Shown here piece after piece: positions 46,708 to 59,827 of a DNA stretch of 64,000 bases (the stretch's first letter is position 1; each line of letters begins with the position of its first letter). The translations under genes and the position numbers were made by a program. Source of the DNA: Sphaerotilus natans (GTDB taxonomy: Bacteria > Pseudomonadota > Gammaproteobacteria > Burkholderiales > Burkholderiaceae_C); the NCBI RefSeq assembly GCF_900156335.1, contig NZ_FTMZ01000017.1:1-64000 (forward strand), written 5' to 3'. Below the pieces are notes generated by a model. That model saw nothing but the letters and a program-made list of their open reading frames with translations, had not been told where the DNA came from and ran no database searches.

Positions 46708-47643
46708 ATGGCCCTGACTGGCGTACTGCGACCCGGACATGTTCAGCTGCGCATGCTCGACCTCGACGAAGGCGTGCGTTTCTATCGCGATGTGCTGGGT
46801 CTGGAGGAGACCGGGCGAGATGCCGCCGGCCGGGTCTACCTGAAGGCCTGGGACGAGCGCGATCACCACAGCATCGTGCTGCGCCAGGCCGACCGGGCCG
46901 GCATGGACTTCTTCGGCTTCAAGGTCGCCAGCAGCGCCGATCTCGACCGCTTCGAGGCCGAGCTGCGCGACGACGGCCTGAAGACCGAGCGCATCCCCGC
47001 CGGCGACCTGCTCGAGACCGGCGAGCGCCTGCGCTTCGAGCTGCCCAGCGGCCACCTGATCGAGCTCTACGCCGAGAAGACCTTCGTCGGCAGCCACTTC
47101 GGCCAGAAGGACCCGAAGCCCTGGACGCCGCACCAGGACCGCGGCATCGCGCCGATGCGCTTCGACCACGCGCTGCTCTACGGCCCGAACGTCGATCGGG
47201 TGCTCGACATCTTCACCCGCATCCTGGGCTTCCACCTGGCCGAGTACGTCACGCTGCCCGACAGCGACGTCAAGGGCGCGCTGTGGCTGTGCTGCTCGAA
47301 CAAGGCGCACGACATCGCCTTCGTGATCCACCCGGAGCCGGGCAAGCTGCACCATGTCTCGTTCTACATGGAGTCGATCGACCGGGTCTTCCGCGCCGCC
47401 GACATCATGGCCGCGCACGACATCAAGGTCGACATCGGCCCGACCCGCCACGGCATCACCCGCGGCGGCACGATCTACGCCTGGGATCCGTCGGGCAACC
47501 GCTTCGAGACCTTCTCGGGCGGCAACTCGTCCTACCCCGACCTGCCCCCGATCGCCTGGACCTGGGAAGGCCTGGGCGAGGGCGGCGGCCTGGACGTGGC
47601 CCACCGCACGATGCACGAGACCTTCCTGACCGTGGTGACCTGA
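46708..47643 (+). CDS. dmpB: Catechol 2,3-dioxygenase
   Basis: This extradiol dioxygenase cleaves catechol to 2-hydroxymuconic semialdehyde. The 311 residues form two vicinal-oxygen-chelate modules. Iron ligands are His154 in FDHALL, His215 or 216 in LHHVSF and Glu267 in NRFETF, with the acid-base tyrosine in TIYAWDPSGN. These positions are within two residues of those of XylE. It is the first gene of the meta operon. The 2Fe-2S ferredoxin (dmpQ/xylT) that normally precedes it to reactivate the iron is not present. Confidence 0.95.
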   Translation: MALTGVLRPGHVQLRMLDLDEGVRFYRDVLGLEETGRDAAGRVYLKAWDERDHHSIVLRQADRAGMDFFGFKVASSADLDRFEAELRDDGLKTERIPAGDLLETGERLRFELPSGHLIELYAEKTFVGSHFGQKDPKPWTPHQDRGIAPMRFDHALLYGPNVDRVLDIFTRILGFHLAEYVTLPDSDVKGALWLCCSNKAHDIAFVIHPEPGKLHHVSFYMESIDRVFRAADIMAAHDIKVDIGPTRHGITRGGTIYAWDPSGNRFETFSGGNSSYPDLPPIAWTWEGLGEGGGLDVAHRTMHETFLTVVT

Positions 47644-47703
47644 GGCACGGCGCTGCAGCGCCGCCCCGGATCCCCGAACACGAACACGCTCAGGACCGAC
47701 GAC

Positions 47704-49167
47704 ATGACACGACTCATCACCAGCTTCATCGACGGCGAATTCCAGTCGCCCGACGGGGCCCGGCTTTTCGACAAGCGCTCCCCGGTCGATGGCCGGGTCA
47801 TCGCCCGCATCGCCGAGGCCCCGCAGGCCGAGGTGGACCGCGCGGTGCAGGCCGCCCGCGCCGCGCTGCTCGGCGACTGGGGCCGCATGCCGATGGAAAA
47901 ACGCAGCGCGCTGCTGCATGCGGTGGCCGACGAGATCACCCGCCGCTTCGACGACTTCGTCGAGGCCGAGATGGCGGACACCGGCCAGCCCGCGCATGTG
48001 ATGACGCAGGTCTTCATCCCGCGCGGCGCGGCCAACTTCAAGGTCTTCGCCGACGTGGTGAAGAACGTGCCGACCGAGTCCTTCCGCATGGACACGCCTG
48101 ACGGGCGCGGCGCGCTGAACTACGCCATCCGCAAGCCCAAAGGCGTGATCGGCGTGATCTGTCCGTGGAACGCGCCCTTCCTGCTGATGACCTGGAAGCT
48201 CGGGCCCGCACTGGCCTGCGGCAACACCGTCGTGGTCAAGCCCTCGGAGGAGACGCCGCTGACGGCCGCGCTGCTCGGCGAGGTCATGGCCAAGGTGGGC
48301 GTGCCCCGTGGCGTCTACAACGTCGTCAACGGCTTCGGTCCGAAGTCGACGGGCGAGTTCATCACCACGCACCCGAAGGTCGACGCGATCACCTTCACCG
48401 GCGAGACCCGCACCGGTACCGCGATCATGAAGGCCGCGGCCGAGGGGATGCGCGATGTCTCCTTCGAGCTCGGCGGCAAGAATGCCGGCATCGTCTTCGC
48501 CGACGCGGACTTCGACGCGGCGGTGGACGGCATCTTCCGCTCGGCCTTCCTGAACACCGGCCAGGTCTGCCTGGGCACCGAGCGCGTCTATGTGGAGCGG
48601 CCGATCTTCGAGCACTTCCGCGACGCGCTCAAGGCCAAGGCGGAGGCCGTGCGCTACGGCCGCCCGGAGGACCACCACAGCACCTACGGCCCGCTGATCA
48701 GCCAGGAGCACCGCGACAAGGTGCTGGGCTACTACCAGCGCGCGGTCGACGAGGGCGCCACCGTCGTCACCGGCGGCGGCGTGCCCGACATGCCGGCCGA
48801 GCTGAAGGGCGGCTGCTGGGTGCAGCCGACCATCTGGACCGGCCTCAAGGACGACGCCAGCGTGGTGCGCGAGGAGATCTTCGGCCCCTGCTGCCACCTG
48901 CGCCCCTTCGACAGCGAGGACGAGGTGGTGGCGCTGGCCAACGACAACGTCTACGGCCTCTCGACCACGATCTGGACACAGAACCTGACGCGCGCACACC
49001 GCATGGCCGAGCGCATCGAGGTCGGCATCACCTGGATCAACTCCTGGTTCCTGCGCGACCTGCGCACGCCCTTCGGCGGCAGCAAGCAAAGCGGCATCGG
49101 CCGCGAGGGCGGCGTGCATTCGCTGGAGTTCTACACCGAGACGCGCAACGTCTGCGTCAAGCTCTGA
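47704..49167 (+). CDS. dmpC: 2-Hydroxymuconic semialdehyde dehydrogenase
   Basis: The 487-residue NAD-dependent aldehyde dehydrogenase oxidises the ring-cleavage product to 4-oxalocrotonate. The nucleotide region reads GVICPWNAPFLLMTWKLGPALACG, catalytic Glu is in FELGGKNAG and catalytic Cys in NTGQVCLGTERVYVERP. These are characteristic of the DmpC/XylG branch. It is 60 bp after the dioxygenase gene and 11 bp before the hydratase gene. Confidence 0.95.
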   Translation: MTRLITSFIDGEFQSPDGARLFDKRSPVDGRVIARIAEAPQAEVDRAVQAARAALLGDWGRMPMEKRSALLHAVADEITRRFDDFVEAEMADTGQPAHVMTQVFIPRGAANFKVFADVVKNVPTESFRMDTPDGRGALNYAIRKPKGVIGVICPWNAPFLLMTWKLGPALACGNTVVVKPSEETPLTAALLGEVMAKVGVPRGVYNVVNGFGPKSTGEFITTHPKVDAITFTGETRTGTAIMKAAAEGMRDVSFELGGKNAGIVFADADFDAAVDGIFRSAFLNTGQVCLGTERVYVERPIFEHFRDALKAKAEAVRYGRPEDHHSTYGPLISQEHRDKVLGYYQRAVDEGATVVTGGGVPDMPAELKGGCWVQPTIWTGLKDDASVVREEIFGPCCHLRPFDSEDEVVALANDNVYGLSTTIWTQNLTRAHRMAERIEVGITWINSWFLRDLRTPFGGSKQSGIGREGGVHSLEFYTETRNVCVKL

Positions 49168-49178
49168 GGATCCCGCCC

Positions 49179-49976
49179 ATGCAAGCCGATCTCATCGAAC
49201 GCTGCGGCGACGAGCTGTACGACGCCTGGCGCGAGCGCCGCACGCTGGCACCGCTGCTGGAGCGCTTTCCCGACATCCGCACCGAGGATGCCTACCTGAT
49301 CCAGTCGCGCTATGTGGCGCGCCGCCTGCAGGCCGGCGAGACCGTCGTCGGCAAGAAGATCGGCGTGACGAGCAAGCCGGTGCAGGATTTCCTGGGCGTG
49401 TACGAGCCGGACTTCGGCCAGCTCACCTCGGGCATGGTCTGCCAGGAGTCGGACGGCATCGACCTGAGCGGCCTGATTCAGCCCAAGGCCGAGGCCGAGC
49501 TGGCCTTCGTGCTGGAGCGCGACCTGGTCGGCCCCGACATCACCGCCATCGACGTGATCCGCGCCACCGCCTATGTCTCGCCCTGCTTCGAGATCGTGGA
49601 TTCGCGCATCCGCGACTGGAAGATCCGCATCCAGGACACGGTGGCGGACAACGCTTCCTGCGGCGTCTTCGTGCTGGGTCAGGCCAAGGCGAGCCTGAAG
49701 ACCTTCGACGCCGCGCTGGCCGGCATGGTGCTGCACCGCAATGGCGCGCTGCACGCGACCAGCATCGGCGCGGCGGTGCAGGGCTCGCCGGTGAATGCGG
49801 TCGTCTGGCTGGCCAACACGCTGGGCCGGCTGGGCCTGCCCTTCCGCGCCGGCGAGGTGATCCTGTCGGGCTCGCAGTCACCGCTGGTGGCGGTGACGGG
49901 CGGCGACGAGCTGGTCTGCACGATCGGCGGCCTGGGCAGCTGCCGGGCACGTTTTCATGGAAAGGCCGCACTGTGA
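49179..49976 (+). CDS. dmpE: 2-Oxopent-4-enoate hydratase
   Basis: The 265-residue enzyme of the MhpD/DmpE fumarylacetoacetase-like family hydrates 2-oxopent-4-enoate to 4-hydroxy-2-oxovalerate. Metal-binding and active-site segments are VVGKKIGVTSKPVQ, PKAEAELAFVLERDL and SPCFEIVDSRIRDWKIRIQDTVADNASC. The next gene is a paralogue and its GTG overlaps this stop, consistent with the known DmpE-DmpH complex that keeps the unstable intermediate bound. Confidence 0.93.
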   Translation: MQADLIERCGDELYDAWRERRTLAPLLERFPDIRTEDAYLIQSRYVARRLQAGETVVGKKIGVTSKPVQDFLGVYEPDFGQLTSGMVCQESDGIDLSGLIQPKAEAELAFVLERDLVGPDITAIDVIRATAYVSPCFEIVDSRIRDWKIRIQDTVADNASCGVFVLGQAKASLKTFDAALAGMVLHRNGALHATSIGAAVQGSPVNAVVWLANTLGRLGLPFRAGEVILSGSQSPLVAVTGGDELVCTIGGLGSCRARFHGKAAL

Positions 49977-50791
49977 ACCTCACCCCCGCCACCGACATGC
50001 GCACCACGCTCGGCCCGGCCGACGTGCAGGCGCTCACCGACCGCATCGAGGCCGCGCAGAAGGGCGCGACCGCGATCCCGAAGCTCACCGATGACTTCCC
50101 CGCGATGACGCTGGGCGACGGCTACGCGGTGCAGATGGAATTGCTGCGCCGCTGGCGGGCCGAAGGCCGCCGCCAGATCGGCTGGAAGGCCGGCCTGACC
50201 TCGCAGGCCAAGATGGTGCAGATGGGCGTGAACGTGCCCACCGTCGGCTTCCTGCTGGCCGACATGGCGCGGCCCGAAGGCAGCGTCATCGCCACCCAGG
50301 ACCTGGTGCATCCGCGCGTCGAGTGCGAGGTCGCCTTCGTGCTGAAGACGGCGCTGGGCGGGCGCGACTGCGCCCGCGCCGACGTGCTGGCCGCCACCGA
50401 CTTCGTCGTGCCGGCCATCGAGGTGATCGACTCGCGCTTTGCCGGCTTCAAGTTCGACCTGCCCAGCGTGGTGGCGGACAACAGCTCCTCGGCGCGCTAT
50501 GTCACCGGCGGGCGGGCGCTGGCGCCCGACGCGCTGGCGCTCGACACGCTGGGCGTCGTGCTGGAGAAGAACGGCGAGCCGATGGCGATGGGCGCCTCGG
50601 CGGCGGTGATGGGCCATCCGGCCGATGGCGTGGCGCTCTTGGTGCGGGTGCTGGCCGAGCTGGGCCACGCGCTGCCCGCCGGCAGCTTCGTCATGAGCGG
50701 CGGCATCACCGAGGCGATCGCCGTGCAGCCCGGCGACTTCGTCTGCGCGCGCTTCCAGGACCTCGGCAGCGTGGCGGTGCGCTTCGGCTGA
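49973..50791 (+). CDS. dmpH: 4-Oxalocrotonate decarboxylase
   Basis: This 272-residue paralogue of the preceding hydratase decarboxylates 2-oxohex-3-enedioate to 2-oxopent-4-enoate. Conserved segments are [32 protein letters not shown] and [26 protein letters not shown], the DmpH/XylI version of the family motifs. The GTG at 49973 overlaps the hydratase stop (GTGA), so translation is coupled; an ATG at 49997 would shorten it by 8 residues. Confidence 0.93.
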   Translation: MNLTPATDMRTTLGPADVQALTDRIEAAQKGATAIPKLTDDFPAMTLGDGYAVQMELLRRWRAEGRRQIGWKAGLTSQAKMVQMGVNVPTVGFLLADMARPEGSVIATQDLVHPRVECEVAFVLKTALGGRDCARADVLAATDFVVPAIEVIDSRFAGFKFDLPSVVADNSSSARYVTGGRALAPDALALDTLGVVLEKNGEPMAMGASAAVMGHPADGVALLVRVLAELGHALPAGSFVMSGGITEAIAVQPGDFVCARFQDLGSVAVRFG

Positions 50792-50817
50792 CCCAGGAAT
50801 CAGGACAAGGAATTCAG

Positions 50818-51744
50818 ATGAGCAAGAAGATCAAGTGCGCCCTGATCGGCTCGGGCAACATCGGCACCGACCTGATCTACAAGATCCAGCGCAGCCCGGT
50901 GCTGGAACCGGTCTGGATGGTGGGCATCGACCCGGAGTCCGAGGGCCTGCAGCGCGCCCGCGACCTGGGCCTGAAGACCACCCATCTCGGCGTGGACGGC
51001 CTGCTGCCGCATGTGCTGGAGGACGGCATCCAGATCGCCTTCGACGCTACATCAGCCTACGTGCACGCCGAGAACTCGCGCAAGCTCAACGCGCTCGGCG
51101 TGCTGATGATCGACCTGACGCCGGCGGCCATCGGCCCGCTGTGCGTGCCGCCGGTGAACCTGAAAGAACACGCCGACCGCGTCGAGATGAACGTCAACAT
51201 GATCTCGTGCGCCGGTCAGGCGACGATTCCGATCATCCACGCCATCAGCCGCGTGCAGCCGGTCGAGTACGGCGAGATCGTCGCCAGCCTGGCCTCGAAG
51301 TCGGTGGGCGCGGGCACCCGCGCCAACCTCGACGAGTTCACCTACACGACGTCGAGCGCCATCGAGCGCGTGGGCGGCGCCAAGCGCGGCAAGGCGCTGG
51401 CGATCATCAACCCGGCCGAGCCGCCGATGATCATGCGCAACACCATCAACTGCCTGTGCGAGACCGAGCCGGATCAGGCCCGCATCATCGACTCGGTGCT
51501 GGCGATGATCGAGGAAGTGCAGAAGTACGTGCCCGGCTACCGGCTGGTCAACGGCCCGCTGTTCGACGGCAAGCGCGTGGCGGTGTTCATGGAGGTCAAG
51601 GGCCTGGGCGACTACCTGCCGACCTACGCCGGCAACCTTGACATCATGACCGCCGCCGCCTGCCGCACCGCCGAGATGTTCGCCGAGGAGATCCTCGCCG
51701 GCACGATCACGCTCAAGCCCACCGCCCCGGCGCTGGCCGCCTGA
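50818..51744 (+). CDS. dmpF: Acetaldehyde dehydrogenase (acylating)
   Basis: The 308-residue enzyme turns acetaldehyde, NAD and CoA into acetyl-CoA. The N-terminal NAD fold is [20 protein letters not shown], the catalytic Cys lies in [13 protein letters not shown], and [28 protein letters not shown] is the substrate/CoA region. In this pathway it forms a channelling complex with the aldolase encoded 19 bp downstream. Confidence 0.95.
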   Translation: MSKKIKCALIGSGNIGTDLIYKIQRSPVLEPVWMVGIDPESEGLQRARDLGLKTTHLGVDGLLPHVLEDGIQIAFDATSAYVHAENSRKLNALGVLMIDLTPAAIGPLCVPPVNLKEHADRVEMNVNMISCAGQATIPIIHAISRVQPVEYGEIVASLASKSVGAGTRANLDEFTYTTSSAIERVGGAKRGKALAIINPAEPPMIMRNTINCLCETEPDQARIIDSVLAMIEEVQKYVPGYRLVNGPLFDGKRVAVFMEVKGLGDYLPTYAGNLDIMTAAACRTAEMFAEEILAGTITLKPTAPALAA

Positions 51745-51763
51745 CGCCCGAAGGAGAACCCCC

Positions 51764-52831
51764 ATGACGACGAACCTGAAGGGCCGCAAGGTCGTGCTGC
51801 ATGACATGTGCCTGCGCGACGGCATGCACGCCAGGCGCGAGCAGATCTCGGTCGACGAGATGGTCAAGGTCGCCACCGCGCTGGACGCGGCCGGCGTGCC
51901 GCTGATCCAGGTCACGCACGGCGCGGGCCTGGGCGGCAACTCGCTGCAGCACGGCTTCGCGCTGGCGAAGAACGAGGAGTATCTGCGCGCCGTCTGTCCG
52001 CTGATGAAGCAGGCCAAGGTCAGCGTGCTGCTGATCCCAGGCCTGGGCACGATGCGCGAGCTGCAATCGGCCTTCGACTGCGGCGCGCGCAGCGTCCATG
52101 TGGCCACGCATTGCACCGAGGCCGACACCGCGCCGCAGCACATCGCCTTCGCCCGCAAGCTCGGCATGGACACCACCGGCTTCCTGATGATGGCGCACCT
52201 GAACAGCCCCGCCGGGCTGGCGCAGCAGGCACTGAAGATGGAGAGCTACGGTGCGCAGACCGTCTACATCACCGACTCGGCCGGCTACATGCTGCCCGAC
52301 GACGTGACGGCCGCCGTGACCGCGCTGCGCGAGGTGCTCAAGCCCGAGACCGAGATCGGCTTCCACGGCCACCACAACCTGGGGCTGGGCATCAGCAACT
52401 CGATCGCCGCCATCGCCGCCGGCGCCAGCCGCATCGACGGCTCGGTCGGCGGCCTGGGCGCCGGTGCCGGCAACACGCCGCTGGAAGTCTTCCTGGCGGT
52501 GTGCGAACGGATGGGCATCGAGACCGGCGTCGATCTGTTCAGGCTGATGGACGTGGCCGAGGAAATCATCCTGCCGATGATGGCCGAGCGCATCGTGCGC
52601 GTGGACCGCGACTCGCTCACGCTCGGCTTTGCCGGCGTCTATTCCACCTTCCTGCTGCACGCCAAGCGGGCCGAGGCGCGCTTCGGCGTGCCAGCACGCG
52701 ACATCCTGGTCGAGCTGGGTCGCAAGAAGATGATCTCCGGCCAGGAGGACATGATCGAGGACACCGCGATGACGATGGCCAAGGAGCGCGGCCTGCTCAA
52801 GGACGTGGTCCGCACGAAGGCGGCGGCATGA
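51764..52831 (+). CDS. dmpG: 4-Hydroxy-2-oxovalerate aldolase
   Basis: This 355-residue class II aldolase splits 4-hydroxy-2-oxovalerate to pyruvate and acetaldehyde. The TIM barrel shows the metal site in [18 protein letters not shown] and in [18 protein letters not shown], and the C-terminal communication domain binds the dehydrogenase. Length matches DmpG. Its stop overlaps the start of the following short-chain dehydrogenase-like gene. Confidence 0.95.
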   Translation: MTTNLKGRKVVLHDMCLRDGMHARREQISVDEMVKVATALDAAGVPLIQVTHGAGLGGNSLQHGFALAKNEEYLRAVCPLMKQAKVSVLLIPGLGTMRELQSAFDCGARSVHVATHCTEADTAPQHIAFARKLGMDTTGFLMMAHLNSPAGLAQQALKMESYGAQTVYITDSAGYMLPDDVTAAVTALREVLKPETEIGFHGHHNLGLGISNSIAAIAAGASRIDGSVGGLGAGAGNTPLEVFLAVCERMGIETGVDLFRLMDVAEEIILPMMAERIVRVDRDSLTLGFAGVYSTFLLHAKRAEARFGVPARDILVELGRKKMISGQEDMIEDTAMTMAKERGLLKDVVRTKAAA

Positions 52832-53598
52832 ACGCACCGGTGCGTGAACTGGCGGTGGTCGTCGGCGCCACCGGCGCCTTCGGTCAGGCCATCGTCGAGC
52901 GGCTGATCCGGCGCGGCCTGACGGTGCTGGCGGTGGCGCGCAGCGCGCAGAGCCTGGCCGGCCTGGCCGAGCGCTTCGGCCCGCAGATCCAGGTCTGCGC
53001 CGCCGACATCGCCGACGACCGCGCGGTCGAGGCGATCCGCGCCGCCGTCGCCGCGCAGGCGGCGCCGGTGCGCATGGTGGTGCACGGGCCCGGCGTGGCC
53101 GTGGCCGGCGGCATCGCCACCGTGCCGACCGCGGCGATGGTCGATGCGGTCAACATCAAGGTCGGCGGCCTGCTGCGGCTGGTGCGCGCGGTCGATGCGC
53201 AGCTGGTGCGCGGCGCGCGCATCGTCGCCATCGCCGGCCACTACGGCCTGGAGCCGACCGCCTATGCGGCCGCCGCCGGCGTGGCCAACGCGGCGCTGTT
53301 CAACGTCATGCGCCAGATCAGCCTGCACCTGGGCGAGCGCGGCGTCACCGCGCACACGCTGGCGCCGGGCCCGGCCGACACCGAGCGGCTGCACCGTGTC
53401 GCCGCCGACCGCGCCGCGCTGCAGGGCACCACGCCCGAGGCGGTGCTGGACGCGATGCGCGCCGACTCCAGCCTGGGTCAGCTCACCACGCCGGCGCAGG
53501 TCGCCTGGGCGGTGGCGCTGCTGCTCGACCCGGAGGCCGACGTGCTGACCGGCTCGACGCTGATGCTCGATGCGGGTCGCCGACGCGGCCTGCCCTGA
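52828..53598 (+). CDS. Short-chain dehydrogenase-like protein lacking the catalytic lysine
   Basis: The 256-residue Rossmann protein has the dinucleotide motif [17 protein letters not shown] (a variant of TGxxxGxG). Where SDR enzymes have S...YxxxK, this one shows [30 protein letters not shown]: the lysine position after the tyrosine is not lysine. The tail [14 protein letters not shown] is SDR-like. It overlaps dmpG by 4 bp and precedes the tautomerase gene by 28 bp, so it belongs to the meta operon. It may have lost dehydrogenase activity or use another residue; its role in the pathway is unknown. Confidence 0.75.
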   Translation: MNAPVRELAVVVGATGAFGQAIVERLIRRGLTVLAVARSAQSLAGLAERFGPQIQVCAADIADDRAVEAIRAAVAAQAAPVRMVVHGPGVAVAGGIATVPTAAMVDAVNIKVGGLLRLVRAVDAQLVRGARIVAIAGHYGLEPTAYAAAAGVANAALFNVMRQISLHLGERGVTAHTLAPGPADTERLHRVAADRAALQGTTPEAVLDAMRADSSLGQLTTPAQVAWAVALLLDPEADVLTGSTLMLDAGRRRGLP

Positions 53599-53626
53599 TT
53601 CCCCTGCCCCCTGCGAGGACCCCACC

Positions 53627-54052
53627 ATGCCCCTGGCCCACATTCATGTGCTCGCCGGCCACCCGCGGCCGGTGCTCAAGACGCTGGTGCGCGAGGCCGC
53701 CGCCACGCTCGCGCGGGTGATCGACGCGCCGCCCGAGCGCCTGCAGGTCTGGATCACCGAGGTCGATCCCGAGCTCTACGCAGTCGCCGGCGTGCCCGCC
53801 GACGAGGTGCTGGCCGAGCGGCCACGCGCCGAGGTCGAGATCCCGCTGGTGCGCCTGGCGCTGATGGACGGCCGCCCGGTCGAGACGCTGCACCGCGTCA
53901 TGGCCGAGATGAGCGCGGTCACCGCACGGGTGCTCGGTGGCGATCCGCAGCGGGTGCGGGTGATGATCGATCCGGTCCACCCCGACCGCTGGGCCATCGG
54001 CGGCGTGCCCGCCAGCGTCGCCCGCGCGGCGGAGCTGGCAGCGCGGCGCTGA
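53627..54052 (+). CDS. Fused double-domain 4-oxalocrotonate tautomerase
   Basis: The 141-residue protein begins Met-Pro (PLAHIHVLAGHPRPVLKTLV), exposing the catalytic N-terminal proline after Met removal. A second copy of the fold starts near residue 70 (IPLVRLALMDGRPVETLHRVM) and ends WAIGGVP, echoing YAVAGVP of the first. Normal 4-OT subunits have about 62 residues and form hexamers; this is a tandem fusion expected to form trimers. Position after the SDR-like gene in the meta operon suggests it performs the DmpI step, isomerising 4-oxalocrotonate. The frame is open upstream to 53570, but the Met-Pro start is decisive. Confidence 0.82.
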   Translation: MPLAHIHVLAGHPRPVLKTLVREAAATLARVIDAPPERLQVWITEVDPELYAVAGVPADEVLAERPRAEVEIPLVRLALMDGRPVETLHRVMAEMSAVTARVLGGDPQRVRVMIDPVHPDRWAIGGVPASVARAAELAARR

Positions 54053-54131
54053 TCGGCGCGCCCGCCTTCCCCGAATGTTCCGAGGTACCCCGGCGATCCA
54101 GACCGGGCCTCTTTCCCACGAGGAGACAAGC

Positions 54132-55019
54132 ATGAACTTCACCCGCACTGCAGCCGCCGTGCTGCTGCTGGCCCTGAGCGCCGGCGCCCACGCCACCGAG
54201 AACGGCCTGACCACCGCCGCCGCCGGCGCCGAGGGCTTTCTGGCCGGCGCGCTGCCGCCCGCGGGCCTGTACGGCCTGGTCTATGTCAACCACTACAGCG
54301 CCGACCGCTTCAACGACGGCGACGGCAACCGCCTGATTCCCGGCTTCAAGGTGCGCGCCAACGCGGTGGTCGGGCGCCTCGTCTACATGAGCGACACCAG
54401 CGTGCTGGGCGGCCAGCTCGGCGCCTATGGCGTGCTGCCGCTGGTCGATCTGCAGGTCGAGGCGGGCGGCGCCCGCAGCAGCCACACCGGCCTGGGCGAC
54501 CTGGAGGCCGGCCCGCTCGTCGCCTGGCACCACAGCCCGCAGCTGCACACCGCCGCCGCGCTGGTCGGGGTGCTGCCGACCGGCGACTACGACAAGAACC
54601 GCCTGGCCAACACCGGCAGCCACATCACCACGCTGCGCGGCGTGTACGTGGCGTCCTATCTGGGCGAGTCGGTCGATGCCTCGACCAAGCTGACCTACTC
54701 GATCAACCAGAAGAACAGCGCCACCGACTACCGCAGCGGCCAGTATCTGCATGCGGACTGGAACCTGGGCTGGCGGGTCGCGCCGACCTGGCAGATCGGC
54801 CTGCAGGGCTACCTGATCCACCAGACCACCGACGACCGGCAGGCCGGCGCCACCGTGGGCGACGGCTTGCGCACCCGCGTCTTCGCCGCCGGCCCGGCCG
54901 TGCGCTGGCAGGGCGCGCCCACCAGCCCCTCGCTCGAGATGCGGGTGCTGAAGGAAAGCGGCGCGCGCCATCACTCCAGCGGCACCTCGCTGTGGCTGAA
55001 GGCCGTCTTCCCGCTCTGA
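54132..55019 (+). CDS. MetA-pathway phenol-degradation outer-membrane protein
   Basis: The 295-residue precursor has a signal peptide cleaved near AHATENG (about residue 23). The mature part is a beta-barrel-like sequence of alternating strands ending in an aromatic/hydrophobic C-terminus (LWLKAVFPL). It matches the SphA/MetA-pathway protein family often found in phenol and aromatic operons and thought to aid uptake across the outer membrane. AGGAG precedes the ATG. It is 79 bp after the tautomerase gene and 13 bp before the sigma54 activator. Confidence 0.85.
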   Translation: MNFTRTAAAVLLLALSAGAHATENGLTTAAAGAEGFLAGALPPAGLYGLVYVNHYSADRFNDGDGNRLIPGFKVRANAVVGRLVYMSDTSVLGGQLGAYGVLPLVDLQVEAGGARSSHTGLGDLEAGPLVAWHHSPQLHTAAALVGVLPTGDYDKNRLANTGSHITTLRGVYVASYLGESVDASTKLTYSINQKNSATDYRSGQYLHADWNLGWRVAPTWQIGLQGYLIHQTTDDRQAGATVGDGLRTRVFAAGPAVRWQGAPTSPSLEMRVLKESGARHHSSGTSLWLKAVFPL

Positions 55020-55032
55020 GCCGGGAGCCGCC

Positions 55033-58544
<3,512 letters not shown>

Positions 58545-58565
58545 CGTCGGGGGGCCTTGCTTGGA

Positions 58566-58607
58566 TTCATGAAACGCCCGCGGGCCGCGGCTGCGCCAGA
58601 TCATGAA
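58566..58607. promoter_or_regulatory. Candidate upstream activating sites (TTCATGAA repeats)
   Basis: TTCATGAA at 58566-58573 and TCATGAA at 58601-58607 are spaced about 35 bp, near a whole number of helical turns. They lie about 80-115 bp upstream of the sigma54 promoter at 58683. XylR-class activators use paired dyad sites in this position. Confidence 0.45.
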
Positions 58608-58682
58608 GCGCGGCCGGCGCCGCGGCCATCCGCACTGCTCCTCATGTCTGGGAATCGACAGCGGCGGCCCGTCTCACCCCGC

Positions 58683-58698
58683 TGGCCCGCGGCTTGCA
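58683..58698 (+). promoter_or_regulatory. Sigma54 promoter of the reductase/Rieske genes
   Basis: TGGCCCGCGGCTTGCA differs from TGGCACG-N4-TTGCA at one specified base and keeps GG-N10-GC. It is 48 bp before the reductase ATG. Confidence 0.75.
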
Positions 58699-58746
58699 GA
58701 AGGACGGCCACACCGGAACACCGGGACCCTGACGGAGACAAAGCCC

Positions 58747-59772
58747 ATGCCCCTCGATCCAGCGCAGACGCTGACGCTGCGCGTCAGCCGGCGCGAGCCC
58801 CTGTGCGACGACATCGTCGCCTTCGAGCTGCGCGCGGCCGACGACCGGCCGCTGCCCGCCTTCGAGGCCGGCGCGCACATCGACCTGCACCTGCCGCCCG
58901 CCCGGCCGGGCCAGGCGCCGCGCCGGCGCAGCTACTCGCTGTGCAACCCGCCGGGCGAGCGCGACCGCTACCTGATCGCGGTGCAGCACGAGCACGCCGG
59001 CCGCGGCGGCTCGGCCTGGCTGCACGCGCAGCTGCAGCCGGGCGACCGCATCGACGCCAGCGCGCCGCGCCAGCTCTTCGCGCTGCAGCCGGCGCCGCAC
59101 CACCTGCTGCTGGCCGGTGGCATCGGCCTGACGCCGCTGCTGGCGATGGCCGAGACGCTGTGGGCGCAGGACCGCAGCTTCGCGCTGCAGGTGCGGGTGC
59201 GCAGCCGCACCCGGCTGCCCTTCGCGCGTCGGCTGCAGGACGCGCCCTGGGCGCAGGCGGTGCAGGTGCTGGCCGACGACGAGGCACAGGCCAACACGGA
59301 GACGCTCGACCAGCTGATCGCCGTGCAACCGGCCGGCACCTGGATCTGGACCTGCGGCCCGGCCGGCTTCATGGCGGCGGTGCGCGCGGCCGCGACACGC
59401 GCCGGCTGGAGCGCCGACCGGGTCGTCTCCGAGCATTTCGCCGCGCCGGGGGCTGAACCGCCGGCGGCACCGGTCGCGGCCGGCGGCTTCGAGATCGACT
59501 GGGCGCCCACCGGCCAGCGCCTGGCGGTGGCGCCGCACGAGAGCGTCGCCCAGGTGCTGCAGGCCGCCGGCATCGCCGTGGCGCTGAGCTGCGAGCAGGG
59601 CATCTGCGGCCAGTGCTGCGTGCAGCACCTCGACGGCCCGGCCGATCACCGCGACCTGGTCTACGGCGCGCACGAGCACCAGGTCGAGCGCCGCTTCACG
59701 CCCTGCTGCTCGCGGGCGCCCGCCGCCAGCCGGCTGGTGCTGGCGCCGCTGGGCTGGACGCCGGCCGCCTGA
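58747..59772 (+). CDS. Class IA oxygenase reductase (VanB/phthalate dioxygenase reductase-like)
   Basis: The 341-residue reductase combines a flavin domain (RRSYSLCNPPGERDRYLIAVQ), an NAD domain (LLLAGGIGLTPLLAMAE; WTCGPAGFMAAV) and a C-terminal 2Fe-2S ferredoxin domain with CEQGICGQCC and a distal cysteine in TPCCS. This FMN-NAD-FeS order is that of phthalate dioxygenase reductase and vanillate demethylase VanB. It is 55 bp before the Rieske oxygenase gene, its evident partner, and is preceded by a sigma54 promoter. Confidence 0.9.
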   Translation: MPLDPAQTLTLRVSRREPLCDDIVAFELRAADDRPLPAFEAGAHIDLHLPPARPGQAPRRRSYSLCNPPGERDRYLIAVQHEHAGRGGSAWLHAQLQPGDRIDASAPRQLFALQPAPHHLLLAGGIGLTPLLAMAETLWAQDRSFALQVRVRSRTRLPFARRLQDAPWAQAVQVLADDEAQANTETLDQLIAVQPAGTWIWTCGPAGFMAAVRAAATRAGWSADRVVSEHFAAPGAEPPAAPVAAGGFEIDWAPTGQRLAVAPHESVAQVLQAAGIAVALSCEQGICGQCCVQHLDGPADHRDLVYGAHEHQVERRFTPCCSRAPAASRLVLAPLGWTPAA

Positions 59773-59827
59773 ATTGCCTCACCCCGATGTCCAGCGAGAC
59801 ATCACGACATCACGAAGGAGACAGACG

